Shown in pieces: positions 52,268-60,924 of a stretch of 64,000 nt of DNA. Positions within the stretch are counted from its first letter, which is position 1; the number at the start of each line of letters is the position of its first letter. Position numbers and translations under genes: made by a program. Source of the DNA: Ktedonobacteria bacterium brp13 (lineage in GTDB: Bacteria; Chloroflexota; Ktedonobacteria; Ktedonobacterales; Ktedonobacteraceae); assembly GCA_015099395.1 (NCBI GenBank), contig AP024096.1, positions 992,001-1,056,000 on the forward strand, in the 5' to 3' direction. The notes beneath the pieces were generated by a model. The model had not been told where the DNA came from, did no database searches, and worked only from the letters and a program-made list of their open reading frames with translations.

Positions 52268-54466
52268 TTATTTGTCCAGCGGTATCTGTTTCAGACGCTG
52301 TATTTGATAGGCACGCTGTTCGAATGGGTTTTCCAGGGTGCTATTCCCGTTGTGGTACACCGGTACGTTGGCGGGTTGTGGTGTGTAGCCTGCGTTACGA
52401 TATTGGGATGAGTCGATATGATGTTCATTACTATTGAGAGAATGCTGTGAACTAATAAGAGAATGCTGACTGGAGAGAGCATGCTGTGACTCAATGACGG
52501 GAGGCTGCGAGACGTGCTCTCGATTGTGGACAAGCAGGCTGATAGCGTTACTTTGCTGCTGCTCTAGCAGGTCGACCTCGCGTACAACCCGGTCCAGTAC
52601 CATTCGTTCAAAGCCAGCATTCTCCTCTTTAGTAAAGATGTGAGAGCGTTTGATCTCGCTCAGCGCTTCGCTGATGCGCCTGGTAAGTTTGCTCATCGAT
52701 TCCATTGAAGCAGCAATGCGTCGCTTCTGGCTCTCTTGCATACGATAGACGTGAGCCAGTCCCAGGTAGACTGAGCGTAGCTCGGTAGCTCCTCGTGGCA
52801 TCGTCTGGTCTTCACTCCACGGGGCGCTGCCCTGTCCAAGCCGCTCAACACCTTCCTGGAGTGTCCGGCATTCGTTGGCTAGCTGGTCGTATTTCTCACC
52901 ACGCTGAGCCAGGGCACTGATACGATCTAGCATCAGGTTTAAGCTAATAGCGATCGGGAGCAAGGGACCAGATATTGCTTGTGCCCGTGCCCGTATATCG
53001 CCCCGAGCGACACGTGCATGGACCTCACGCAGAGTGGTAATCCCTTCTTCCATGACCTGTTTATCTTGAGCGCTACGGGTAGCCTCGTTCGCCTCACGCC
53101 GGGTTACTTGTAGCTCGCGTCGTGAGATGACCAGTTCACCGCGCATCTGCATCGTCAAGCGGTTATTTTCTAGCAGAGTCAGAGCCTGGCGGGCGATTAC
53201 GATCAGAACCAGGGCTAGCGCGACCAGATCGGCCTCTACCAGCGTTGCGCCACCACGTGGAGCGATATTGGTTAGCAGTAAGGCACAGGTAGCGAGAACC
53301 AGGATGAATGGAATAATAGTCTGCGCGGTCAGGCTCAATTGTGAGAGTTTTGTCGGTGCTGCGTGATTCGCATTACCCAGTCCTAAGCCTTTGAGACGCT
53401 CCGCCTGCTCTTGCTCACGAGCGACACTACGCGGATACTCGATAGCGGCTAACCCGACCAGGGCCATACTCAACGGCCAGAGTACATCTTGCAATGTACC
53501 AGTGTTGAAGCTATTCGAGAGCGAATAGTAAGCGAGCAAGCTATCAGTAACCGCCAGGAAGAACAGGCCCATGCAGAGTAGCATAAAGACCGGTTGCTGC
53601 GCGCGACTTGCTAACGGACTGAACATCAAGAAAGCACCAATCGCAACCAGGAACAGATCACCAGTAGGAAAGTAGATTGAGAGAACCGCAGCACCTGTAC
53701 TTGGTTGTTGGGTCAATCCTGCGATAATGGGACTTAATAGGAAGAACCAGGAGAGCGTCAACGACGTGCCGATGACTGCCAGCGAATCGAGTAAGAGTCG
53801 TACGCGCCCGACCGATGCTTTGTTGCGCCGAGTCAACAAAAGTGTACCGATCAAGAAGAATGGATAAGAAGCGACAAAACCTATGTCGTAGAGCCCTGGG
53901 AACGGCACATCTGCGCTACTCATACGTATATCGTAGCTGGTCCAGATAGCCTGTCCGCAAGCGTAGAGCGCAATCGCTATCGAGAGCGAGCTCCAGGCCA
54001 GGAAAGCGCGGCGAGCAACCAGAGCTTCATTATGCAGGTCGGCCAGATCACCGGCTGCGCGACGCTCTGTCTGGTTTCCGAGCATCTGTCGACGTAACTG
54101 ATTGGAGACTTTACGCAAGCGAAGTGCAATACGTACGCAGAAAAGAAAACCGAGAGCCTCGCCAGCGAACTGGAAGATATCCGATGTGCCCTTCAAAGAG
54201 AAACTTTTACCAGGTGTTTGACCAATCAATTGCATGAACAGCAGGAACAGCGAAAAGATAATTGCGAAGGCAAGGATGAGCCAGGGACCGTAACGTTCCG
54301 CCCAGGGATCACGGGCCAGCGCTTCTCCATGCAGGTATGTCGGTGGTTGTGTCTCTTCTCCACGAGGATTTCCGGTATTGAGCATCGGTCCCTCATTGAC
54401 CGGCTGGCCCATAAATGGTGGTCCCCCCAGATATCCCGAAAATTGAGACGCTTCATTGTATGCCAT
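52268..54466 (-). CDS. Polytopic membrane sensor-like protein with HAMP-like and coiled-coil region
   Basis: Start at ATG 54466 (AGGAG 7 nt upstream), 732 residues. A ~65-residue proline-rich N-terminus, then ten or so spans in two groups (~65-340 and 390-440). The cytoplasmic half starts with long coiled coils and a stretch 'VARGDIRARAQAISGPLLPI' then 'AISLNLMLDRISAL', the HAMP-like pattern (GD..R....PL.P....LN.ML.RI). It ends in a Gln/Ser/His-rich tail with repeats of 'SQHSL'. No kinase, GGDEF or methyl-accepting motif is present. It looks like a receptor that signals through its coils, perhaps to the pseudokinase encoded next. Confidence 0.7.
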   Translation of the reverse strand: MAYNEASQFSGYLGGPPFMGQPVNEGPMLNTGNPRGEETQPPTYLHGEALARDPWAERYGPWLILAFAIIFSLFLLFMQLIGQTPGKSFSLKGTSDIFQFAGEALGFLFCVRIALRLRKVSNQLRRQMLGNQTERRAAGDLADLHNEALVARRAFLAWSSLSIAIALYACGQAIWTSYDIRMSSADVPFPGLYDIGFVASYPFFLIGTLLLTRRNKASVGRVRLLLDSLAVIGTSLTLSWFFLLSPIIAGLTQQPSTGAAVLSIYFPTGDLFLVAIGAFLMFSPLASRAQQPVFMLLCMGLFFLAVTDSLLAYYSLSNSFNTGTLQDVLWPLSMALVGLAAIEYPRSVAREQEQAERLKGLGLGNANHAAPTKLSQLSLTAQTIIPFILVLATCALLLTNIAPRGGATLVEADLVALALVLIVIARQALTLLENNRLTMQMRGELVISRRELQVTRREANEATRSAQDKQVMEEGITTLREVHARVARGDIRARAQAISGPLLPIAISLNLMLDRISALAQRGEKYDQLANECRTLQEGVERLGQGSAPWSEDQTMPRGATELRSVYLGLAHVYRMQESQKRRIAASMESMSKLTRRISEALSEIKRSHIFTKEENAGFERMVLDRVVREVDLLEQQQSNAISLLVHNREHVSQPPVIESQHALSSQHSLISSQHSLNSNEHHIDSSQYRNAGYTPQPANVPVYHNGNSTLENPFEQRAYQIQRLKQIPLDK

Positions 54467-54642
54467 AGATATGCTCCTGATTTTTTCTGCCATCAGCCAG
54501 TCATCTCCGTGTACTTTCAACGGAAGCTAGCGGTACTACTGGTCATTCGTCTGCGCTTGCGCTTGCCAATAGGTCGATGCCTGGTGATATGCTACTGAAG
54601 CCGGACAACGTACGATCAATGCGAATAACGTTCACAAAAACT

Positions 54643-54714
54643 AAGATCTTATTCCGGAAACCAACGTGACTGACGTCGCTCGTGTTACACACACAAGTCT
54701 TCGGATCAGTAGTA
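54643..54714 (+). repeat. Dispersed 70-bp imperfect-palindrome repeat, copy 4
   Basis: Begins AAGATCTTATTCCGGAAACC and ends TCTTCGGATCAGTAGTA; several changes in both arms and in the inner hairpin (GTGAC-TGAC-GTCGC). Same orientation as copies 1 and 3. Confidence 0.82.
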
Positions 54715-55024
54715 AGTATAGATCTGCTGACTTTCGATGATCTCCATAAATCCTTCAGGCAATAAGTCGTTGCAAGACATGTTTTTTCCAGGTGTGTTGA
54801 TTATGAAAACAATGCCAATGAAATAGCAACAACATGTGTAGAAGATAATTGTTTGTATCTACACACGGTTGTCCGTTGTCGTGAGGCCTGAAGCGTGCGT
54901 GAAGGTAGGGAGTGACAATTTGAGGAGAGATGAGGGAAGGACGGTATATACAGTGTTCTGTCTGATGGGCAAAGTATGTGTACGCACACAATATCTACAA
55001 ATCTTATACCTGTGACTTACTTCT

Positions 55025-55052
55025 CGTATAAGACAAGATATCGTCTTATACG
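55025..55052 (-). promoter_or_regulatory. 10-bp inverted repeat, operator or hairpin
   Basis: CGTATAAGAC / GTCTTATACG with an 8-nt spacer. It is ~200 nt past the 3' end of the GH3 gene and ~560 nt before the sensor-like gene; role unknown. Confidence 0.3.
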
Positions 55053-55258
55053 CACTTTGCTGAATACGCATACATGTATATTCATGTGTATCCATGTGCC
55101 TTTCGTTTAGAAGAGTGACGGATCGCAGTGCACCCGCGCAAGGTGAAGAGCGCGAGTGCGGTGCTGATAGCGAGAGATAGTCTGCGAGCTTTCTTATGAT
55201 AGCACGAACTATCTCTCTCTTATTTTCTTATATTACGTGAAAGGCAAAGGTGTATGGT

Positions 55259-56545
55259 TTATTTAATGATGCCGTACTGATACTTCATTAAGAGAATGCG
55301 TTGTACCGACTGATCGATGCGTGCTTCAGTCAATTGGCCATTTTGAATAGCCTGTTCGACGGCTGACTGTACGGCCTGGACATCACTAATACTACTAGCC
55401 CCTTCAAGAATATCGTTTCCTGCTATAATAGCCTGCACTGAAACCTGTGCGAGCTGTGCTGAAGTGGGGTTTGCACCATAGTTGGTCGGGTAAAGGCCGC
55501 CCATATAAAGGCCATCGGTGATGACAACGCCTTTGTAGCCCAATGTGTTACGCAGATAGCTCAGCACTTTTGGCGATAGTTCAGCTGCATTATTGGGGTC
55601 AATAGCATCAGTTCTGACATCAGTCGTCATGATCATAGCTGGATGGCTCTGCTGAATCAGCGTTTTATATGGAACAAAGTCACTGTTATTGAGATCTTGT
55701 AGACTGCTCGTCACTTCTGGGAGTGTCTTATGCGGATCATAATCACTACCGACAGTCCCAAGGCCTGGAAAATGCTTCAGTGTGCCAATGATGCCGTTTT
55801 GTTGCAGACCATCTATGAAGGCACCGGCATACGTTGCAACCTGTTGCGGATCACTGCTAAACATACGTGTGGACATCAGACTGCCAGAGTTAGGATCTGT
55901 ATTGCCGACGTCTACTACAGGTGCAAGGTCGGCATTAATGCCTGTCTGCTTCATCCATTGTGTGACTGTCGTAGCATACCCTTTAACTTTTTGTGGATCT
56001 TGTGTGGCTCCCATATCTGCCGCCGCCGGGGTATTGGCTCCATAAAGGCCTTCTAGCTTCTGTACCAGACCACCTTCCTGGTCGATTGCAATAAGTGCAG
56101 GAATAGTAGCGGAGGCCTGAATCCTATCGGTTAAATTTGTTTTAAAAAGATCTGGCGTACCATAGTAAGGTTGTGCGGTGTTACCGTTAATCTCCTGCAC
56201 GAGGAAATTACCCACGTAGTACTGTGAAAAAAGGGTAGCTATATCAGTGGAATCGAAGGAGACGCTCGCTGTCGGATTACCATTCGCATCGACGCTGGCT
56301 GTTGTATTATACTCGATCATGAGCATCTGACCGATTTTCTGCTGCAATGTCATGCTCTTCATCATCTTCTGCACTTTTGCAAGATTGGGATCAGGCGCGG
56401 CCTGAACTGCTTCACTGATCAGTGTTGCAGCACCGCTGGCAGGTATTGGTGTCGTGCTGGTACTGGGTGCACCACAACTGGAGAAAATGATAGCTGAGAG
56501 GCACAGAAAGATAAAGAGAGAGGACAATCTGCGCTTGGAGCTCAT
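55259..56545 (-). CDS. GH3 beta-N-acetylhexosaminidase-like lipoprotein (NagZ type)
   Basis: 428 residues. Signal peptide with lipobox 'FSSC' (Cys24), a Ser/Thr/Pro linker, then a GH3 (alpha/beta)8 domain: 'LQQKIGQMLMIEY', 'IALIAIDQEGGLVQKL', 'NADLAPVVDVGN', 'GTLKHFPGLGTVGSDYDPHK' and nucleophile Asp in 'VVITDGLYMGGL'. The one-domain size is that of NagZ enzymes that remove GlcNAc from muropeptides. The His-loop 'KHFPGLG-x-x-x-x-D-x-H' fits NagZ's acid/base Asp-His pair. As an extracellular lipoprotein it would act in wall turnover. Confidence 0.9.
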   Translation of the reverse strand: MSSKRRLSSLFIFLCLSAIIFSSCGAPSTSTTPIPASGAATLISEAVQAAPDPNLAKVQKMMKSMTLQQKIGQMLMIEYNTTASVDANGNPTASVSFDSTDIATLFSQYYVGNFLVQEINGNTAQPYYGTPDLFKTNLTDRIQASATIPALIAIDQEGGLVQKLEGLYGANTPAAADMGATQDPQKVKGYATTVTQWMKQTGINADLAPVVDVGNTDPNSGSLMSTRMFSSDPQQVATYAGAFIDGLQQNGIIGTLKHFPGLGTVGSDYDPHKTLPEVTSSLQDLNNSDFVPYKTLIQQSHPAMIMTTDVRTDAIDPNNAAELSPKVLSYLRNTLGYKGVVITDGLYMGGLYPTNYGANPTSAQLAQVSVQAIIAGNDILEGASSISDVQAVQSAVEQAIQNGQLTEARIDQSVQRILLMKYQYGIIK

Positions 56546-56894
56546 TATGTACCTTTGCCTTCCTTAATCAAATCGTTTATAAATAAGGTTCAGTATCTCT
56601 TTGCATACTACCGCCAGGATACATATAGATGAATATTCGCATATTATATTTGTATGCCTATGCGGATGGTCCGAAGACCTGCGTGAACAGAATATAGAGC
56701 ACGAGCGAGGTCAGTCGCGCTGGTGTTCAGAATAAGATTATAGGAATATTAATCGGACAGACCCGGGCAATATTGTATCATGATACTGTGGTTTATCTCC
56801 TGAATCATACATGTTTCTTCAGCGTCTTGTCTAGCAATCCGCTAACTTTCCTATTAAACTGCCCTCTCTGCTATGCAGATCGTTGCTGCACTAG
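56546..56894. other. Intergenic region between GH3 and PPTase genes
   Basis: 349 bases, with the degenerate repeat copy 5 at 56667-56738 and otherwise no gene or RNA. Confidence 0.45.
56667..56738 (-). repeat. Dispersed 70-bp imperfect-palindrome repeat, copy 5 (degenerate, reverse)
   Basis: Reads GGTCCGAAGACCTGCGTGAA ... GCTGGTGTTCAGAATAAGAT on the plus strand; it aligns to the reverse complement of copy 3 with many substitutions but the same ends and the GAGCGAGGTCAGTCGCGC core. Confidence 0.7.
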
Positions 56895-57680
56895 TTATTG
56901 CTTGAGTAGATTGAGCGTGTTGGTGGTCCATTGCCAGCAAGAGAGTTGACTCTTTGTATTTGCTTGTTGCTCTACAAAGAGTGCGCCTGCGTAGCCAGGT
57001 ACTGGCTGGAGGGCGTAGAGTTGCCAGCGCTGCACCTCCTGAGGATCTTCGCGACTGGCGAGCAAGCGAGCTGGTTCACCCGGGCGTAGCGTAACATCAA
57101 AGAGTTCGAGTGGCAGAGAGAGTCCCATGCCACGAGCCTTGATATAGGCTTCCTTACGAGTCCAGCATTGGTAAAATCCCAGTATCTGCTGTTCAGGGGG
57201 CAGGGCACGGAAGGTAGCTTGTTCAAGTGGTGAGAAGCTGTGTTTTGCCAATGCGTCAAACTCCACATTTGGACGCATCTGTTCGATATCGATACCCAGT
57301 TCACGCTGATAGGCAAAGGCATAGAGTGCATAATCGTGTGAGTGTGAGATATTGAAATGCAGTGGTTGCGCTGTCCGAGGAGTCTCCAGGGCTGGCTTCC
57401 CGTAGTCATTAAATTTGAGGGTGATAGAGAGTGGATCACTATGCGTATAGATGCTCAGGAGGTGACGTAAGACACCGCGCGCTGTGATCCAGCGTTGGCG
57501 ATGGTGTTCAAAATGGAAACGCTGTGCTCTTTGCTGCTCCTCTAGTGTGAGTAAGCGCCACAACAAAGCTTGCTGGTTCTCCGGTAGCACGAGTCCGGCA
57601 CGCCAGACATGAACCATATGCTCATCTAATATGAGCTCTGACGTGGGTTGCTGCCAATCAGTTGTCGTTTCAGTCTGCAC
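56895..57680 (-). CDS. Sfp-type 4'-phosphopantetheinyl transferase
   Basis: Start at GTG 57680 behind GAGGAGA (a TTG seven codons earlier is possible), 261 residues. The Sfp signature is intact: 'RWITARGVLRHLLSIY', 'HFNISHSHDYALYAF', 'GIDIEQMRPN' (Mg-binding Asp/Glu) and 'FYQCWTRKEAYIKARGMGLS' (WxxKEAxxK). The enzyme transfers phosphopantetheine from CoA to carrier proteins of polyketide, peptide or fatty-acid synthases. No such synthase is in the window. It is divergent from the LuxI-like gene with 520 bases between. Confidence 0.94.
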   Translation of the reverse strand: MQTETTTDWQQPTSELILDEHMVHVWRAGLVLPENQQALLWRLLTLEEQQRAQRFHFEHHRQRWITARGVLRHLLSIYTHSDPLSITLKFNDYGKPALETPRTAQPLHFNISHSHDYALYAFAYQRELGIDIEQMRPNVEFDALAKHSFSPLEQATFRALPPEQQILGFYQCWTRKEAYIKARGMGLSLPLELFDVTLRPGEPARLLASREDPQEVQRWQLYALQPVPGYAGALFVEQQANTKSQLSCWQWTTNTLNLLKQ

Positions 57681-58002
57681 TATCCGCGTTCTCCTCTTCA
57701 ATTTGACTGATCGTATTAGCTGCGCTGTCTATTGGGATATTGTACTGTTGAAAGTGGACCTTGTCGATAGGTGCTTCACAGACATACCGCTGTGTAGTCT
57801 CGCCAGTGGCATGCAGTTATGCTGAACAAGGTGCAGCAAATATAACTGATACTTGTCAAAAGTACTATTGTCTGTAATGAAGCGTTAACTCCCCCCACTT
57901 TTCCTCATCGGCGGATACTTTGCGAGCGGAAGCGTAGCGCCTGTTGCTGACGACTCACCCGGTAGTACTTTAGGTCTTCCAGGTCTGATCGTGCTCGCTG
58001 CA

Positions 58003-58035
58003 ACGCCATTTCCCACTGTTAGCGGGAAATGGCGT
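58003..58035 (+). terminator. Hairpin in PPTase/LuxI-like intergenic region
   Basis: ACGCCATTTCCC / GGGAAATGGCGT, 12-bp perfect stem, 9-nt loop. No gene ends here, so it may terminate or attenuate a short leader transcript towards the LuxI-like gene. Confidence 0.5.
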
Positions 58036-58134
58036 AACGTGTTTTGCTCTACAATCGCTGGGGAATTGAGCCCCTTCTGTCTTGCTGGCTACTCCTTGTA
58101 AAAATAGTTACCATGCGGCGTGTTATACTCATGC

Positions 58135-58162
58135 GAATCTTTTTGTGTTGGCAGAAAGATTC
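58135..58162 (+). promoter_or_regulatory. Inverted repeat upstream of LuxI-like gene
   Basis: GAATCTTT (58135-58142) and AAAGATTC (58155-58162) form a perfect 8-bp inverted repeat with a 12-nt spacer, ending 40 nt before the LuxI-like ATG. It is a candidate operator; it does not match the lux-box consensus. Confidence 0.4.
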
Positions 58163-58202
58163 TGAACTGTTCAATTGATTTGCATGAGGAGGAAGCGACC
58201 TT

Positions 58203-59105
58203 ATGGTCGAACGTCAATACGTATCACTGACGGATGGTGCTCCTGCTGAGAAGTTCTTTGCGACAGAATACGCTGAATATAGTGTGAAGCAGATGGATAG
58301 GCGTAATGATGGAGAGTTGGCAGCATATCAACGCTTACGAGCCGCTATCTTTGTTGACCAGTTAGGGTGGGCAGTACCAGTGGATGCGCGGGGTCGCGAA
58401 TATGATCACTACGATATTGAAGATGACCCGACTGTAAGTGTTCATGGAGTGTTCGGATATGCAGGCAACACAATGAGCAGTCAGCCTAATGTCGGTAGAG
58501 CTATAGAGCACATAAGGCGGCCCCATTTTTTGGGGGGAGTGCGTATTTTTACTTTGCGCTCGTGGTCGAATTCGATGGTGATGCGAGAATTTGCAGATGC
58601 GGGAATGTTGCCAGATGCGATCTTATATCAGTTGCAACGCCAGTATGATTGCAGTGATCTGCTTGAACTGACGCGTTTGTGTGTGCAGCGTGGACGACGG
58701 TATGTTCCTACTGGTCCGTATGCGCTAGTACCAACCCCCAGCTTTGATATGATGCTGGCAAGGGATCTACTCTATACGGCTGTCTTCTCTATGGCTGCCT
58801 CCACGGGTCGTACGTTGGCGCTGGCACTGGTACATGCTCCCTATGTCAAAATTATGCGACGCACCCATTTTGTCTTTGATATGCTTTATGAGCATGAGCT
58901 TACTTGCAAACAGGGTTATGCGTTGACAATGATCGATCTTGAGGCGTCGATGCATAAGATCTATCAATTAGATCGTCCACGAGCCTTACGCGCGCTCTCA
59001 CTCTGTGATGATCAGAGTGAGCGACCGAGTTGGCGGCAATATCGTCTGGGCCCCGAAGAGCAGAAGATTTTGTCGTATGACATGGCTGCTGAGCAGCCAT
59101 CATAA
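58203..59105 (+). CDS. LuxI-like acyl-homoserine-lactone-synthase-family GNAT protein
   Basis: 300 residues. The conserved LuxI residues appear in order and spacing: Arg46 and Phe50 and Trp56 in 'LRAAIFVDQLGWAVP', Asp68/Asp71 in 'EYDHYD', Arg114 in 'GGVRIF', then Glu155/Arg158 in 'LELTRLCVQRG', fitting the pattern R-x3-F-x5-W...D-x2-D...R...E-x2-R. Two parts differ from proteobacterial LuxI: a ~40-residue insert after the Asp pair and a longer C-terminus. The product may be an acyl-homoserine lactone or another N-acyl amino acid. No LuxR gene is adjacent. GGAGG lies 10 nt before the ATG. Confidence 0.7.
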   Translation: MVERQYVSLTDGAPAEKFFATEYAEYSVKQMDRRNDGELAAYQRLRAAIFVDQLGWAVPVDARGREYDHYDIEDDPTVSVHGVFGYAGNTMSSQPNVGRAIEHIRRPHFLGGVRIFTLRSWSNSMVMREFADAGMLPDAILYQLQRQYDCSDLLELTRLCVQRGRRYVPTGPYALVPTPSFDMMLARDLLYTAVFSMAASTGRTLALALVHAPYVKIMRRTHFVFDMLYEHELTCKQGYALTMIDLEASMHKIYQLDRPRALRALSLCDDQSERPSWRQYRLGPEEQKILSYDMAAEQPS

Positions 59106-59150
59106 GCATTATTCGCAACAATACGATGGTAGTATTAAGGATCTTTCACT

Positions 59151-59176
59151 AAGGGAGGATGCTCATCTCCTCCCTT
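59151..59176 (+). terminator. Terminator after LuxI-like gene
   Basis: AAGGGAGGA / TCCTCCCTT stem with an 8-nt loop, followed by a T/C-rich run. Confidence 0.7.
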
Positions 59177-59526
59177 TCCTCTCTTGCTTTCCCCCCCCAC
59201 TTTTTTCTCCCATTCTTGCTGCTGTATCCCTCCATCTCTCCATATGGGGGTAAATTAGCATGTCACTTTTTAAGATATAGAGTTATTATTAGCGCTCATA
59301 TATTTATATGTATATGGCATAGTATTTATGACTTTTGCTTTATTCAAGAATTTATATTGTGATTATAGCCATTTATATGTTATCTTTGATTAATCTGTAA
59401 ATTATCCTTATAAAGGTGTTTCTCTTGCTTGTAAAGCGAAGAGAGATGGTAGATACCTCTTACCCACTTATAATGATAATTCATCTTCAGACTTTTATCC
59501 ATATATCAGAGAAGAAAGGATGCACT
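59177..59526 (+). other. AT-rich intergenic region before sedolisin gene
   Basis: About 350 bases with long T/C and A/T runs. The frame open from 59416 that reads into the protease gene has no ribosome binding site before its first codon. No RNA or repeat recognised. Confidence 0.4.
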
Positions 59527-60924
59527 ATGCTCTATTATCCATGTAGCTGCTCGCGATGGCAGCGTGTCCTATCTATTTTGTGCCTGCTCCTTTTGGGAGC
59601 TCTCCCGTTGCTAGGTAGTGCACCGTCCGCTACAGCGAGCAGCTCTCATGCATCACGAATTGGCGCTGTTATTGCGCATGCAGCGAGCATGCGGTGGAGT
59701 AGTAAGCTTCCGCCTACGTATGCAGCCTGCATGGCTCTGCCCAAAGATGCTCATCCCTGCTACAGTCCGCAGGAGTTGCAACAAGCATACGGTCTTACGC
59801 CGCTATTACAGCAAGGTATTACTGGCAAGGGTCAGACCATCGTGATTATCGACTCGTATGGTAGTCCGACTGCTCTGGCGGATCTCAAGCACTTCGATGC
59901 CGATTATGGCTTACCGGATCCTCCGTCGTTTCAGCAGTTGTCACCGATTGGTACCGTCCCTTTTAATCAGCGGAATAGTGATCAGGTCGGTTGGGAGGAG
60001 GAGACGTCGCTGGATATACAGTGGGCACATGTGATGGCTCCGCAAGCTGGCATCGTAGTATTGACCAGTCCTGTCTCTGAGACTGAAGGGATTGCAGGTA
60101 TGCCGCAATTCTTGCAACTGGAGCAGTATGCACTTGATCATCATCTAGGGGCCATCATAAGCCAGAGTTGGTCAACGACTGAGAATACCCTCTTTACAAA
60201 GGCAGGTGAGCAGCAGGTACTTATTCCTTTTGAACGATTCTATCAGCATGCTGCATCTGAGCATATATCAGTGGTTGCAGCCTCAGGAGACACAGGTTCA
60301 GCGAACGTCGATGTCAACAATAAGATCTACCCGTATCCTACGGTTGGTTATCCTGCTGCCTCTCCCTGGGTGACTGCGGTTGGTGGTACCAGTCTCTTTG
60401 CGGATGCACAGGGAACCTATCAATACGAGAAGGTCTGGAATGACAACGATAGTGCGAGTGGTGGTGGTATTAGCCAGCATTTTGCTGAACCCTCTTACCA
60501 GAAAAACTATCTTCCCAGTAGTGTACAGGCACTGCTGAAGAATCATCGCGGTCTGCCAGATGTCTCTATGAACGCTGATCCACACACTGCTGTTCCAGTG
60601 TATACGAGTTTTGATGCTGCGCCTGGTTATACCCTCTTTGGTGGGACCAGTGAAAGCGCACCACTCTGGTGTGGTCTGATTGCACTCGCGAACCAGTATA
60701 GCGGACATGCACTTGGTTTCCTCAATCCTGACCTTTATCGCCTGGGTAGTGATAGTCGAACGGCGCACGAGGTCTTTCATGATATCGTAGGCGGAAATAA
60801 TAGTGCAGAGAAGATTCCCGGGTATTCCGTAGTATCTGGTTGGGATGCCGCAACTGGCTGGGGTACGCCGATTGGGGGAGCATTGCTGCAAGCTCTAGCA
60901 AAGGAAGAGCAGCATACAAAGTAA
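59527..60924 (+). CDS. Secreted sedolisin-family acid serine peptidase (S53)
   Basis: Start at ATG 59527 (GAAAGGA 7 nt upstream), 465 residues; an in-frame ATG at 59416 has no site. Signal peptide (~10-40, 'VLSILCLLLLGALPLLGSA'). The catalytic triad is intact: Glu159 and Asp163 in 'WEEETSLDIQW', Ser375 in 'FGGTSESAPLW', and oxyanion Asp in 'AASGDTG'. The C-terminus 'YSVVSGWDAATGWGTPIG' is the calcium-binding end of sedolisins. The usual large pro-domain is missing or very short (~60 residues before 'CYSPQELQQAYGL'). These enzymes work at low pH, suiting an acid-soil organism. Confidence 0.93.
   Translation: MLYYPCSCSRWQRVLSILCLLLLGALPLLGSAPSATASSSHASRIGAVIAHAASMRWSSKLPPTYAACMALPKDAHPCYSPQELQQAYGLTPLLQQGITGKGQTIVIIDSYGSPTALADLKHFDADYGLPDPPSFQQLSPIGTVPFNQRNSDQVGWEEETSLDIQWAHVMAPQAGIVVLTSPVSETEGIAGMPQFLQLEQYALDHHLGAIISQSWSTTENTLFTKAGEQQVLIPFERFYQHAASEHISVVAASGDTGSANVDVNNKIYPYPTVGYPAASPWVTAVGGTSLFADAQGTYQYEKVWNDNDSASGGGISQHFAEPSYQKNYLPSSVQALLKNHRGLPDVSMNADPHTAVPVYTSFDAAPGYTLFGGTSESAPLWCGLIALANQYSGHALGFLNPDLYRLGSDSRTAHEVFHDIVGGNNSAEKIPGYSVVSGWDAATGWGTPIGGALLQALAKEEQHTK

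Larger units (their letters stand above)
54467..55258. other. Long intergenic region with repeat copy and hairpins
   Basis: 790 bases with no protein gene. It holds repeat copy 4 (54643-54714), a 10-bp inverted repeat at 55025-55052 and a GC-rich imperfect hairpin at about 55129-55160. The minus-strand frames of ~60-80 codons lack ribosome binding sites. Confidence 0.5.
57681..58202. other. Divergent region between PPTase and LuxI-like genes
   Basis: 522 bases. It contains a terminator-like hairpin at 58003-58035 and an inverted repeat at 58135-58162 close to the LuxI-like gene. I see no ORF with a ribosome binding site. Confidence 0.45.

Noticed and set aside
58100..58202. lux-box upstream of the LuxI-like gene
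   Set aside because: The inverted repeat present (GAATCTTT-N12-AAAGATTC) does not match the known lux-box consensus, so only a generic operator is claimed.
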